This document shows positions 7,445 to 17,010 of a stretch of DNA of 64,000 bases, piece after piece (the first letter of the stretch is position 1; the number at the start of each line of letters is the position of its first letter). A program made the translations under genes and the position numbers. Source of the DNA: an uncultured Clostridia bacterium (lineage in GTDB: Bacteria > Bacillota > Clostridia > Lachnospirales > Anaerotignaceae); the NCBI GenBank assembly GCA_910587195.1, contig CAJUKL010000006.1:1-64000 (forward strand), written 5' to 3'. The notes under the pieces were generated by a model that saw only the letters and a list, made by a program, of their open reading frames with translations, ran no database searches and was not told the origin of the DNA.

Positions 7445-8779
7445 TTATATGGTATGCAGCTTCCATTTTCCAGAACGATACCGAAATGTAAAACAAAAAA
7501 TGCGAAATATCCAATCTAATATCATACCAATCCATACACCAATCGCTCCCATTCCCATGGATTTTCCAAGAATATAACTTGTTACAATACGGAATATCCA
7601 CATAGACGTAATAGAAGCAATCATTGTAAACTTTACATCATTTGCTGCACGCAAGGCATTGGGAAAGGTAAAAGAAGCTGGCCATAAAAAAATAGAACAT
7701 CCAGCATGAATCCATATCAATATCCTAGCAAGTTCCAATGTATCATTTGATAGGGAATAAATCGCCAAAAGCAGCGGCAAAGTAAAAATAATAATAGCAT
7801 TGATAGAAGATGTAAAAGCATAAGAAATTTTCATTAACTTTTTAGTATAATACTCTGCTTGTACATAATCCCCTGCCCCAATACATTGCCCCACAACCGT
7901 AATCATGGCAAGACTAATTGCCTGCCCTGGAATACAACCCATAGAATCAATATTATTTGCTACTGCATTTGCTGCAATTTGTACTGTACCAAACCCAGCA
8001 ATAATACCAACAACAAGCACTCTGCCTAACTGAAACAATCCATTTTCTAACCCATTTGGAATACCAATATGTAATATCTTTTTAATCATAGCCTTATCTA
8101 GTTTTATCTGAAATTTTGGCTCAATATATATTTGATTTTTTGTATTACAAATAAGATATAATATAATAATCGAAGCCAAAAAACGAGCAATTAGAGAAGG
8201 AATTGCTACCCCTGCAATTCCAAGATGAAGGAAAAAAATAAAAAAAGCATTTCCTCCAATATTAATGATATTCATTAAAAATGACAGCAACATAGAAACT
8301 TTTGCATTTCCCATGGAACGGAACAAAGCAGAACAAGAATTATAAATTGCTAAAAATGGGTAAGAAATAGCAGTAATGTTTAAATAAATAATTGCATTAT
8401 CCATAACATCTTTTTCAATTTTTCCAAACAGCAGTCTTAAAATAGGTCTTTTAAACAGTAATATAATCATCATAACACAAACAGAAATAATAATAGTAAT
8501 CAATAAAAGTTGATAAGCTGATAAACACGCTTGTTGTCTATCTCTTTTCCCTATAAATTGTGCAGAAACAACAGCACCGCCTGTTGCAAGTGCAGCAAAA
8601 ATATTGATAATTAAAACATTAATCATATCTACCAAAGAAACACCAGAAACTGCTGCCTCTCCTGCTACAGAAATCATCATAATATCTGCCATACCTACTG
8701 TTACTGCTAATACTTGTTCCACAATTAAGGGAATAATTAATTGATAAATTGCTTTGTCACTAAATAATTTTGTCTGCAT
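7445..8779 (-). CDS. MATE-family efflux transporter
   Basis: A 444-residue polytopic membrane protein with about 12 hydrophobic segments in two homologous halves, typical of MATE cation- or proton-coupled drug/metabolite exporters. Recognisable features are the N-terminal IPLIVEQVLAVTVGMADIMM segment, where helix 1 lines the central cleft, the SVAGEAAVSGVSLVD loop, and the equivalent ANAVANNIDSMGCIPGQA segment in the second half. I chose the ATG at 8779 with GAAGGGA upstream; an earlier ATG at 8803 lies before this site. The substrate cannot be predicted. It is monocistronic, with a terminator for the upstream gene just before it. Confidence 0.88.
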   Translation of the reverse strand: MQTKLFSDKAIYQLIIPLIVEQVLAVTVGMADIMMISVAGEAAVSGVSLVDMINVLIINIFAALATGGAVVSAQFIGKRDRQQACLSAYQLLLITIIISVCVMMIILLFKRPILRLLFGKIEKDVMDNAIIYLNITAISYPFLAIYNSCSALFRSMGNAKVSMLLSFLMNIINIGGNAFFIFFLHLGIAGVAIPSLIARFLASIIILYLICNTKNQIYIEPKFQIKLDKAMIKKILHIGIPNGLENGLFQLGRVLVVGIIAGFGTVQIAANAVANNIDSMGCIPGQAISLAMITVVGQCIGAGDYVQAEYYTKKLMKISYAFTSSINAIIIFTLPLLLAIYSLSNDTLELARILIWIHAGCSIFLWPASFTFPNALRAANDVKFTMIASITSMWIFRIVTSYILGKSMGMGAIGVWIGMILDWIFRIFCFTFRYRSGKWKLHTI

Positions 8780-8819
8780 ATCTATCCCTTCTTTAGTTAT
8801 CATTTGATGACATGACAGA

Positions 8820-8856
8820 AAAAAGAATCAATAAAATAAATTGATTCCTTTTTTCT
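8820..8856 (-). terminator. Terminator of the carbonic anhydrase gene
   Basis: AATCAAT (8826-8832) pairs with ATTGATT (8840-8846); read on the minus strand it is followed by a T-run. It lies directly after the carbonic anhydrase stop at 8860. Confidence 0.75.
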
Positions 8857-8859
8857 TTC

Positions 8860-9411
8860 CTATTCTATAGAACGTAATGCGCCTGTTTGTGGACTCATAA
8901 TAAAACCATATACTGCAACATCTTTATGAATCAATGGATGGTTTTTAATAATTTCTAATGTAGAATGTACAGATTTTTCTACGCTATGAAATCCTGTCAA
9001 CCATTGCTCTACATTTTTATGAGTTTCGTCTACATATTTAATATTATCTACAGAAATGCCATGTTGCAGCATTTTTTCAATCACTTTTTTTCCATCTAAA
9101 AGTTGTCCACCACAATCATCATGTCCTATTACAACAATCGTATCAACACCCAACTCATATACTGCAACAATTAAACTAAACATTGCACTTCCGTAAGGGT
9201 GCATTACTTGTCCTCCGGCATTTTTAATGAGTTTCACATCTCCATTTTTTAAGCCAAGTGCAGCAGGTAAAAGTTCTGTCATCCTTGTATCCATACAAGC
9301 TAATATTGCTATTTTCCTATCAGGATATTTTGTTGTTTCATATTTTTTATACATTTCATGTTCTACAAAAATACGATTATATTCTAACATCTTTTTGAGC
9401 CCATCATTCAT
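8860..9411 (-). CDS. Beta-class carbonic anhydrase
   Basis: A 183-residue cytosolic zinc enzyme that interconverts CO2 and bicarbonate. The ligands are visible: C39 and D41 of the CMDTR motif, and H97 and C100 of VIGHDDCG (numbered from the chosen start). The surrounding LIKNAGGQV and LGVDTIVVIGHDDC strands are those of the small bacterial beta-CA subgroup. I chose the ATG at 9411; the GTG at 9420 lies within the AAAGGTGA Shine-Dalgarno. The gene is followed by its own terminator, and its start is 21 bases from the small gene at 9433 in the same direction, so the two may be cotranscribed. Confidence 0.9.
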   Translation of the reverse strand: MNDGLKKMLEYNRIFVEHEMYKKYETTKYPDRKIAILACMDTRMTELLPAALGLKNGDVKLIKNAGGQVMHPYGSAMFSLIVAVYELGVDTIVVIGHDDCGGQLLDGKKVIEKMLQHGISVDNIKYVDETHKNVEQWLTGFHSVEKSVHSTLEIIKNHPLIHKDVAVYGFIMSPQTGALRSIE

Positions 9412-9432
9412 TTTCGTCACCTTTCTTTAGCA

Positions 9433-9687
9433 TCAACATAGATAATCATACCATTCCCAATCCATATCCATAATAACGGAAATGGTTTCTTCTTTTGGAA
9501 ATTCCACTAAATTAAATTCTATTTCAAAATCATGGTATCGTTCCTGTTCAATGGTTGCAATACCTGTTATTACATAGTGTTTTCCTTCTCCTTCTATAAA
9601 TTCTCCTTCTAGCAACAAATCATCTTCTTCAATATAAATTTTATGAAGTTCTTGGTCTATCTGTTGTTGTGTAAAATATTCCTTCAA
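9433..9687 (-). CDS. Small acidic hypothetical protein
   Basis: An 84-residue very acidic protein (many Glu/Asp, ending MDMDWEWYDYLC) starting at TTG behind a GGGGG Shine-Dalgarno. Alternating strands such as HYVITGIATI and HDFEIEFNLVEF suggest a small beta fold. It is not recognised. It lies 21 bases upstream of the carbonic anhydrase gene in the same direction. Confidence 0.6.
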   Translation of the reverse strand: MKEYFTQQQIDQELHKIYIEEDDLLLEGEFIEGEGKHYVITGIATIEQERYHDFEIEFNLVEFPKEETISVIMDMDWEWYDYLC

Positions 9688-9753
9688 AAAATAACCCCCT
9701 TCTTTTTTTATTTTATCATTGTCCTCTTATTTATTCAATAGTATTTTAAAAGG

Positions 9754-9782
9754 TTGTATCTCCTAAAAAAAAATGATATACT
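9754..9782 (+). promoter_or_regulatory. Promoter of the exonuclease gene
   Basis: TTGTAT (9754-9759), a 17-base spacer and TATACT (9777-9782) lie 33 bases before the ATG at 9815. Confidence 0.7.
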
Positions 9783-9814
9783 GATAAAATGAATATGAAA
9801 AAAGGAGCATTTTT

Positions 9815-10567
9815 ATGAATTATATTGTATTAGACTTAGAGTTTAATCAGCCATTTCATTTTAAAACAGGTTTTCAAACAACATTACATCCCGATTGCCC
9901 TTTTGAAATTATACAAATTGGAGCTGTAAAATTAAATGAACAGTTCACTATTTTAGATGAATTTAATATTTTAATTAAACCCGTGATTTATCCCCGTATT
10001 CACCCCTATGTGGAAAAAATTACAAATCTAACTTATGAACAATTAAAAAATGGTACAAAATTTGCAAAAGCATATCATTCTTTTATTAAATTTATAGGAA
10101 AAGAGGATGCTGTTTTTTGTACATGGGGAAATGATGATATAAAATCTCTTTTTAAAAATATATTATTTTATAATTTAGATGCAACCAAAATTTGCAATCG
10201 TTTTATTAATGTACAAAAACTGGCTTCTAGATATTTAAACTATGAACCCGGTCAAGCAATCGGGTTAAAAAATGCTATCACTGAATTACATTTAAAAATA
10301 GAACAACCTTTTCACGATGCATTAAATGATGCTAGTTATACTGCAAAAGTTTTTGAAATTGTATGCCCCCAAGAGTACAAAACAGAAATATGTCAAATTT
10401 CAGAGTTATCTCATAAAAAAACTTCTATTTATATGAAAGGTCTTATAGAATATTTTGAAAAAACACTAGATAGAAAATTAACAACAGAAGAAAAACTGAT
10501 TGTTAAAAAAGCCTATAAATTTGGAAAAGCAAATGCTTTTGATATTCCTAAAAAAACAAATTTATAA
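9815..10567 (+). CDS. DEDDh 3'-5' exonuclease family protein
   Basis: A 250-residue protein of the DEDDh (RNase T/DnaQ/ERI-1-like) superfamily, which removes nucleotides from 3' ends with two metal ions. Motifs: ExoI YIVLDLEFN with D6 and E8, the strand FEIIQIGAV, an ExoII-like stretch CTWGNDDIKSL, and ExoIII HDALNDASYTA with the general-base His and the last Asp. It resembles the KapD/ERI-like group of stand-alone exonucleases more than the DNA polymerase proofreading subunit. The last about 60 residues form a small helical extension. RBS AAGGAG is upstream and a terminator follows. Confidence 0.8.
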   Translation: MNYIVLDLEFNQPFHFKTGFQTTLHPDCPFEIIQIGAVKLNEQFTILDEFNILIKPVIYPRIHPYVEKITNLTYEQLKNGTKFAKAYHSFIKFIGKEDAVFCTWGNDDIKSLFKNILFYNLDATKICNRFINVQKLASRYLNYEPGQAIGLKNAITELHLKIEQPFHDALNDASYTAKVFEIVCPQEYKTEICQISELSHKKTSIYMKGLIEYFEKTLDRKLTTEEKLIVKKAYKFGKANAFDIPKKTNL

Positions 10568-10571
10568 AAAT

Positions 10572-10603
10572 AAAAAAGACAAGCAAAGATGCCTGTCTTT
10601 TTT
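10572..10603. terminator. Bidirectional terminator
   Basis: AAAAAAGACA pairs with TGTCTTTTTT around a small imperfect inner stem. It lies between the convergent exonuclease and holA stops and gives a U-run in both directions. Confidence 0.8.
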
Positions 10604-11596
10604 CTACTCTTTTTTACCATATCTTAAAATCAACAATTCTATTGCTAACTCACTATTTTGTTTTCCTGTTTTAATATCTACATCTGTTTGCAAACAATAT
10701 TCTAATGACTGCTTTAGTTCATTTACGCTAAAATATTTTGCTTGTTTTAAATATTCTCTTACCATAAAATCTCTTATTCCTATTTTTTGTGCAATTTGTG
10801 GTTCTCCCTGCTCTGAAAGTATTTTGCACTGAAGAATCATGCGAAACTGCCGAATTATCATAGCTAACACCATAAGTGGAGATTCTTTCATTAAAAGCAA
10901 ATTTCTATAAATGGTAATTGCCTCTTTTGGTTTTCCACTTGCTACTGCATTTACTAAGTCAAATATTTTTGTTTCTAATGATTTTGTACATATAATGTCA
11001 ATGTCATACGTAGTAGCTTGTGCATTCTCTGGTAAAAACCCACTTAATTTTTTAATTTCTGCTTCTAATTGCACCATTTCTCCCCCTACTATGTGCAATA
11101 AATAGGAAGCTACTTTTGTTTCAATTTCAAATTTATTTTTTTTACATTCTCTGGTTATCCAATATAATAATTCTTTTTCAGAAAGACCATTCATTTCTGC
11201 TACATAACCATTTTTTACAACTGCTTTATACATTTTTCCTCTTTTATCAACTTCTGTTTCTAAAAAAAGAATACAAGTAGTATCTGGTATTTTTTGGAGA
11301 TAATCTGCCATTTTTTCACTGTCATTCTTTCTACCAGCTTGAAATAATCCGCTTTCTTTTACAATTACAAACCTTTTATCACTTAAAAAAGGAAGGGTTT
11401 CTGTGCTATCTAAAATAGTAGAAATAGCTTGCTTATTTCCTTCAAAAATATCCATGTTCATGGTTTCGGCAGATGGCTCTAAAAGAACTTTTTTTAATAA
11501 TTGTGTATATCTTGTTTTTAAATATGTTTCTGTTCCATAAAATAAATAACAAGGAGAAATTATTTTTTGCTGTAACTGTTTTTTTAATTCTCTCAT
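10604..11596 (-). CDS. holA: DNA polymerase III delta subunit
   Basis: A 330-residue clamp-loader subunit that opens the beta clamp during replication. Recognisable are the N-terminal SPCYLFYGTETYLKTRYT (delta N-terminal strand, degenerate P-loop region), the KRFVIVKESG and TCILFLETEVDKR strands of the AAA-like domain, and the C-terminal helical collar ending with ELAIELLILRYGK. The length matches Firmicute HolA. The ATG overlaps the comEC stop codon by 4 bases (ATGA), so translation is coupled, an arrangement common in Firmicutes. Confidence 0.92.
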   Translation of the reverse strand: MRELKKQLQQKIISPCYLFYGTETYLKTRYTQLLKKVLLEPSAETMNMDIFEGNKQAISTILDSTETLPFLSDKRFVIVKESGLFQAGRKNDSEKMADYLQKIPDTTCILFLETEVDKRGKMYKAVVKNGYVAEMNGLSEKELLYWITRECKKNKFEIETKVASYLLHIVGGEMVQLEAEIKKLSGFLPENAQATTYDIDIICTKSLETKIFDLVNAVASGKPKEAITIYRNLLLMKESPLMVLAMIIRQFRMILQCKILSEQGEPQIAQKIGIRDFMVREYLKQAKYFSVNELKQSLEYCLQTDVDIKTGKQNSELAIELLILRYGKKE

Positions 11597-13896
11597 TCTG
11601 CATACATCCCTTCTATTGTATAACTATCTTTTCCAATGACAACAGTAATAGTACCTTGTTTTGCTGTTTCATATAAAATAACATTTTTATTTTGTAGTCG
11701 CTCTATGGTTTCCGGATGCGGATGCCCATAAAAATTATTTGCTCCATAAGATAGTATTGCAATTTCAGGTTGTACTGCTTGTAAAAATTTTTCTGTGCTG
11801 GAATATTTTGAACCATGATGTGCTGCTTTCAGAATGTTGCTTTTTATGTCTACTCCTTGCTGCAACAATATGGTTTCATCTATTGTTCCAATGTCCCCTG
11901 TTAATAAAATAGAAGTTTCTCCAGAAACAAGACGTAAAACAAGAGAACCATGATTATCATCTTTTTCAAAAAACATCATTTTAGAATAGGGATATAAAAC
12001 ATCTAATTGCATCGTATTTCCTAATTTTGCAGAATCTCCTGCACCAATGGTAAAAATAGGAATCTTATTTTTTTGTGCATTTTTAAAAAATGTTTCATAT
12101 AAAGCTGTTCTTTCAAAATCATAATTAGAAATATAAATTTTATCAATTTTTATGTTGTCCATTAATTCGATTGCCCCAAAACAATGGTCTGCATCCATAT
12201 GAGTAATAAACAAACCATCAATTTTAGAAACACCTTCTTCTTCTAAATAAGGTAACACCGTGTAAACACCTGTGTTACTTCCTAATGCTGTCTGAAATCT
12301 TCCACCTGTATCAACAATATAAGTATGCTTATCATAGGTTTGTATAACAATAGAGTCACCCTGCCCCACATCTAAAAAAGAAACTTTATTCTTTTTGAAT
12401 AGATATTGATTGCCAAAAACGGTAACAAGTAGCAATATTTCTGTCAATGCAATAGCAAATTTATAATATCGCTTCTTTTGTTTGTAAAAATAAACCATTA
12501 GCAATAAGAAATAGCATAATAATACAGTAAGCAAAAGGGGACGACCCCAAAGTGGATATCCATAAGGTACCAAATTTGCTACAATACAAACTTTTTCATA
12601 AAAAGATAAAATGTAGTAAATAACACCACTTAAAAAAGTTGCGATATTGATAGAAAATAATCCAACAATTCCTACTATCATTCCCATTCCCAGCAAAAAG
12701 CCAACTAATGGTATTACTACAATATTTACTAAAATTCCTATCAAAGAAACATAATAAAAATGATATGCCATAATAGGAAAACTAACTACAGAAGCTAATA
12801 AAGAAAAACCAAACGTATTTTTAATAAAAGATGGTAAATTACTTGTTTTTAAAATATTGGAACCAAGTAAAATGCCTGTTGCAATAATAAAAGAAAGTTC
12901 AAAACCAATATCCCATAAATAAAGAGGCTGTACCAATAAAATGCAAAGTGCCGCTATCGCAATATTATTAAAAGAATCCCCTTCATAATAAAAAACGTTA
13001 CCTATTAACATAACACTAATCATGATAACAGCTCTTACAGCAGAAGCTGAAAAACCAGCAAAAAACAAATAAAATACTAAACATAATAATACAATAAGAG
13101 AACAATTCCTTTTATTCCATTTTAAAAATTTTTCTAAAAAAGCATAAAGAAAAAGGCTAATAATTGAAATATGTAAGCCAGATATTGCTAAAATATGGGT
13201 AATTCCTGCTTGCGCATACAACTCTCTTGTAATATTATCAATATCATCTTTATCCCCTGTTACCATTGCTTTTAAAATTGCACTTTTTTCTGTAGGCAAA
13301 ACAGTATCATATACTGTTTGTATCTTCTTTTTAAAATCATAAATATGGCATAAAATAGGTGTTTTTTTCTGCCCTGTTATCGTTTGTTCTTCTGTATATA
13401 TTTTATAATGATACCCACGTGTCCCTAAATATAAACTTTCATTATAGCCACCAGGAATTCTATTTTTTTCTAAAGGTAAAAGTGTTCCTTTTAATACTAC
13501 TGTATCCCAAAGAGATACAGTTTCATTTTCGGGCAAAATTGCCAATATCTTGAAGGACTTCGTTTTTTGTGTCATTTCTGTTTCAATACATTCTGCTTTT
13601 ACAGTTATTTTTTGCCTCCCTGATGAGGTATAAGCAGTGTCTGTAACAACTCCTGTGATATTTACCTCTTGATTTATCATTTCGTTTTCTACTTGCATTT
13701 TATTTGCAATCAATATATTTCCTAACAAAAAAAATAATACAAATACAATCGGGATTTTGCTTTTAAAATAATATCCCATCAAAGCAGATAAAATTATGAT
13801 AGTAAAAAGAGCAAAATGCATCATAGATACACTTTGCCCTCCTATTATGATACCTGCAATCATAAAAAACAAAGTCCATACAAATGGTCTAGTCAT
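11593..13896 (-). CDS. comEC: ComEC/Rec2 DNA-uptake channel
   Basis: A 767-residue membrane protein that moves single-stranded DNA across the membrane in natural transformation. Three parts are visible. The first is an N-terminal ComEC_N region (residues about 20-200, with OB-like strands). The second is the competence transmembrane domain with ILAISGLHISI (about 230-480). The third is a C-terminal metallo-beta-lactamase-like domain with LDVGQGDSIVI, THMDADHCFGAI and AAHHGSKYSS, which keeps the metal-binding histidines and may degrade the non-transported strand. Full length, no break. It overlaps the upstream GerMN gene and downstream holA by 4 bases each. Confidence 0.93.
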   Translation of the reverse strand: MTRPFVWTLFFMIAGIIIGGQSVSMMHFALFTIIILSALMGYYFKSKIPIVFVLFFLLGNILIANKMQVENEMINQEVNITGVVTDTAYTSSGRQKITVKAECIETEMTQKTKSFKILAILPENETVSLWDTVVLKGTLLPLEKNRIPGGYNESLYLGTRGYHYKIYTEEQTITGQKKTPILCHIYDFKKKIQTVYDTVLPTEKSAILKAMVTGDKDDIDNITRELYAQAGITHILAISGLHISIISLFLYAFLEKFLKWNKRNCSLIVLLCLVFYLFFAGFSASAVRAVIMISVMLIGNVFYYEGDSFNNIAIAALCILLVQPLYLWDIGFELSFIIATGILLGSNILKTSNLPSFIKNTFGFSLLASVVSFPIMAYHFYYVSLIGILVNIVVIPLVGFLLGMGMIVGIVGLFSINIATFLSGVIYYILSFYEKVCIVANLVPYGYPLWGRPLLLTVLLCYFLLLMVYFYKQKKRYYKFAIALTEILLLVTVFGNQYLFKKNKVSFLDVGQGDSIVIQTYDKHTYIVDTGGRFQTALGSNTGVYTVLPYLEEEGVSKIDGLFITHMDADHCFGAIELMDNIKIDKIYISNYDFERTALYETFFKNAQKNKIPIFTIGAGDSAKLGNTMQLDVLYPYSKMMFFEKDDNHGSLVLRLVSGETSILLTGDIGTIDETILLQQGVDIKSNILKAAHHGSKYSSTEKFLQAVQPEIAILSYGANNFYGHPHPETIERLQNKNVILYETAKQGTITVVIGKDSYTIEGMYAE

Positions 13897-14843
13897 ATTT
13901 CCTCCTCAAATATAAAAGGTTTACTATAATCTAAATGTCCCATTGTTTCCTCTATTTTTTCTCCCTCAATTAAAAATTGTACTTTTTCTATATTATATAG
14001 TGAAACAATAGAATTCACAATAGAATAAACAGCAATTTTTTCATCAACATTACTATTGATAATTTTATTGATGGAATCGCTGCTAAAATCAACATAGCAG
14101 ATACCTTCTTTTGTTGTCGTAACATTTCTAATTTTAACATCAGAAGGAATTGTTGAAATATGTTCTCCTTCTTTGGCTCCTATTAAAAGCTGTTCTACAA
14201 CAGCTTTTTCTCTTGTTTGAATTTGACTAATTTCAATCTCTCTTTCCTCTTTTACAAACTTTTTTCCTGTTTTGTCTGCAAAATATAAGGTAACAATTTC
14301 ATAACGTTTCGATTCTGGAGAAACAACTGGATTTATCATTGTGTTTTCCCGATTCATTAGTCCAATCTCTTCTCCAGATGTTCTTTTTAATTCTTGACCA
14401 TTTACTTTAATACGAACATGCTCTAAAAAATCAAGACTTGTTACAGACCATACAATAGCAGCACGGCACATAATTTTTTCGCCTAGTGTTAGCTGATTAT
14501 AATTTCTGGATAAATCAATCACAGCAATATTATCTTCTACATCAGCATGAAGTATTGTAACATTTTGTGGAATCACAACAGAAGTTCCTTCTATTTTAGA
14601 CCCCGCTTTTAAACCTTCTAATACAGATAAAAGAAATTGTTCTTTACTTTCTCCTTGGATTACTCTTTCCTCAGAGCGTAATTTTCCTGTTATCGTATCA
14701 TTAAAATATAACTCAACTGTTTTTTCTTGTATATGGATTGCGCTTTTTTCTTTTTTTGCAGCAAAAGAAAGTGATAGTATACTTCCTATTATCAATAGTA
14801 TCATAAAAATCCATATCACAGAATATTTTTTTTGTTTTAACAA
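13893..14843 (-). CDS. Membrane-anchored protein with two GerMN domains
   Basis: A 316-residue extracytoplasmic protein with an N-terminal transmembrane or signal segment (VIWIFMILLIIGSILSLSFA) and two tandem GerMN domains (residues about 40-165 and 180-310). Each has a VELYFND/VTLYFAD strand and ends with VIDLSRNY or YVDFSSDS. GerMN modules are found in spore-germination and cell-envelope proteins. I chose the TTG at 14843: AGGAGG lies 7 bases upstream, and a longer frame to 14885 would begin before it. It directly follows a histidine kinase gene, so it may be an accessory to that kinase, as YycH/I are in Bacillus; this is inference. Confidence 0.85.
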   Translation of the reverse strand: MLKQKKYSVIWIFMILLIIGSILSLSFAAKKEKSAIHIQEKTVELYFNDTITGKLRSEERVIQGESKEQFLLSVLEGLKAGSKIEGTSVVIPQNVTILHADVEDNIAVIDLSRNYNQLTLGEKIMCRAAIVWSVTSLDFLEHVRIKVNGQELKRTSGEEIGLMNRENTMINPVVSPESKRYEIVTLYFADKTGKKFVKEEREIEISQIQTREKAVVEQLLIGAKEGEHISTIPSDVKIRNVTTTKEGICYVDFSSDSINKIINSNVDEKIAVYSIVNSIVSLYNIEKVQFLIEGEKIEETMGHLDYSKPFIFEEEI

Positions 14844-14881
14844 ATAAAAACCTCCTTTTTGCAGTTTGTATGATAACAATA

Positions 14882-16354
14882 TCATGCAGTTTGCCTTAGA
14901 GGAATACGTACTAAAAAAGTTGTTCCTTCTTGTTCTTTACTTGTTACTTTGATACTGCCATTATGCATTAAAATAGTAGAGTGTGTAATAGAAAGACCTA
15001 AACCTGTTCCACCCGTTTCTCGATTTCTTGTTTTATCCACTCTATAAAATCTTTCAAATATCTTATTGATTTCATCTTCTGCAATCCCAATTCCTGTATC
15101 TGCAACAGAAAGAAATGCATTTTGATGGTCACTATCAATGGTGATGGTAACAGAACCACCTTCTGCAGTATACTTAATTGCATTTTCTACCAGATTAGAA
15201 ATTGCTAATACAAATTTTGTTTTGTCTATATCTGCTAAAATTGCTTCCTTTAAAAAGGTATAATGTAACACAATTTTTTTTTCATTTGCTAAAGGCTTCA
15301 TTCTTTTTACAATATCTATCACAAGTTTATTTAATTCGGTTTCTGTAAATAGAATGGGAACTTCTTTTTGGTCTAGCTTTACTAAAGTCAGTAAATCATT
15401 AATAATTTCTGTCATACGATCCACTTCAGAAATAATATCCCCTAAAAATTCTACATACATTTCCTGTGGAACATTTTCCTGCAATAATATGGATTCACTT
15501 AAAACTTTAATAGAACTTAAGGGTGTTTTTAATTCATGGGACACATTTGATACAAAATTTTGCCTGGAGGTATCCACCTGCTCTAATTTTTCAGCCATAT
15601 TATTACAAGCAAAAGCTAAGTCTGCAATTTCATTGTGGCGGATTCCTTTTATCTCAATTCGTTGGTCAAAATGACCTTCAGACATTTTAATAATGACACT
15701 TAATACTTTTTTTATGGGTTCTATAAAAATTTTTGTTGCAAAATACATTAAAATTGCTACTACTATTGTAATAACTGCAAGAAGAAGATTGGATTGGTTT
15801 CTGATTTCTCCTACTGTAGCACTTACATCATCACTTAGTGCAGAAATTAATACCACACCAATTTTATTAGAATACTCATCTAAAATAGATACTGTTGCAT
15901 AAATTACGCCATCTTCTTGTTGCCTTGATACATCTTTATTATCTAATGCTTCAATCACTTCCTGCACTAGATAAGTCTTTCCAATATCCTGCCTGCTGGA
16001 ATCATTTACAACAATACCAGATGCATCAATGACAAGCACACGGAAATTTCCTTGGTTACTTGTGATTCTAATTTCTTCATCAAATTCATTTCTTTTTTTT
16101 GTATCGTATAAATAATGAGAAGCAGAAATTTTTCCAGAAAGTATATTTGCTTGATTTAAAAGTTCTTTTTTTCTTTCTTCTACAAAATATTCGTTCATTG
16201 TGCGAAAAATGGTATTCGTAAAAAGAACAAGTGGAACAACTCCTACTAAAATATAGGTAAGGAGCAACATAAATTGTAAACTGTTCCATTTTTTTTTAAA
16301 TTTAGTTAAAATAGTAACCAACTCCCCATTTGGTAAAAATATATTTGGGGTCAC
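14882..16354 (-). CDS. Sensor histidine kinase (WalK/PhoR type)
   Basis: A membrane kinase of up to 490 residues. Order: TM1 (about 28-50), extracytoplasmic sensor (51-185), TM2 (190-208), HAMP (210-262), HisKA with the H-box SNVSHELKTPLSS (phospho-acceptor H273), and HATPase_c with N (ENAIKY), G1 (DTGIGI), F and G2 (GGTGLGLSI) boxes. The partner is the response regulator just upstream. The longest frame starts at a GTG overlapping the regulator gene by 53 bases; an internal TTG at 16321 or a later codon is possible because no start has a well-spaced RBS. It lies within the comEA-comEC string, which is unusual. Confidence 0.9.
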   Translation of the reverse strand: MTPNIFLPNGELVTILTKFKKKWNSLQFMLLLTYILVGVVPLVLFTNTIFRTMNEYFVEERKKELLNQANILSGKISASHYLYDTKKRNEFDEEIRITSNQGNFRVLVIDASGIVVNDSSRQDIGKTYLVQEVIEALDNKDVSRQQEDGVIYATVSILDEYSNKIGVVLISALSDDVSATVGEIRNQSNLLLAVITIVVAILMYFATKIFIEPIKKVLSVIIKMSEGHFDQRIEIKGIRHNEIADLAFACNNMAEKLEQVDTSRQNFVSNVSHELKTPLSSIKVLSESILLQENVPQEMYVEFLGDIISEVDRMTEIINDLLTLVKLDQKEVPILFTETELNKLVIDIVKRMKPLANEKKIVLHYTFLKEAILADIDKTKFVLAISNLVENAIKYTAEGGSVTITIDSDHQNAFLSVADTGIGIAEDEINKIFERFYRVDKTRNRETGGTGLGLSITHSTILMHNGSIKVTSKEQEGTTFLVRIPLRQTA

Positions 16355-16991
16355 TTGGATTTTCTTCTATTTTTTCTCTTAAACGACGCACATGAACATC
16401 AACCGTTCTTACATCTCCTGGATAATCATATCCCCAAACTGTATCAAGCAATTTTTCTCTGCTATATACCTTTCCAGGATTTTCCATAAACAATTCTAAT
16501 AAATCAAATTCTTTTGCTGTCAAATTGGTTTCTTTTCCATCAATAAAAACACGTCTGCTTTCAAATTCTAATTCTAAATTGCGCACCTGCAATGTATTTT
16601 GTGCGTCTTTATAAATACCTTTATTGCTATTGCTTCTTCTTAAAATTGCTTTAATCCTTGCTTTTAATTCCAATATATTAAAGGGTTTTGTAATATAATC
16701 ATCAGCTCCATATTCCAAACCCATAATTTTGTCCATATCCTCCCCTTTTGCTGTTACCATAATAATTGGAATTTGAGAAAATTCTCTTGTTTGTTGACAA
16801 ACCTCTAAACCGTCCATTTTGGGCAACATAACATCTAACACAATTAAATCAAATTTTTCTTCCTTTATATAACGAAGTGCTTCCTCTCCATCATAGGCTG
16901 GTGTTACTTTCATTCCATCTTGTTCCAATGAAAATTTAATCCCTTTTACAATTAATTTTTCATCATCAACAACCAAAATATGATACGCCAT
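16302..16991 (-). CDS. OmpR/PhoB-family response regulator
   Basis: A 229-residue two-domain regulator. The receiver domain has the acidic pocket DD at 9-10, phospho-acceptor D53 (VLDVMLPKMDG), T83 and K105. The C-terminal winged helix includes LTAKEFDLLELF and the recognition region GDVRTVDVHVRRLREKI. It is closest to the WalR/PhoP type. It sits 19 bases downstream of comEA and overlaps the kinase gene, so both are probably cotranscribed with the competence genes. Confidence 0.92.
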   Translation of the reverse strand: MAYHILVVDDEKLIVKGIKFSLEQDGMKVTPAYDGEEALRYIKEEKFDLIVLDVMLPKMDGLEVCQQTREFSQIPIIMVTAKGEDMDKIMGLEYGADDYITKPFNILELKARIKAILRRSNSNKGIYKDAQNTLQVRNLELEFESRRVFIDGKETNLTAKEFDLLELFMENPGKVYSREKLLDTVWGYDYPGDVRTVDVHVRRLREKIEENPSDPKYIFTKWGVGYYFN

Positions 16992-17010
16992 TTCATTTTC
17001 CTCCTGTATT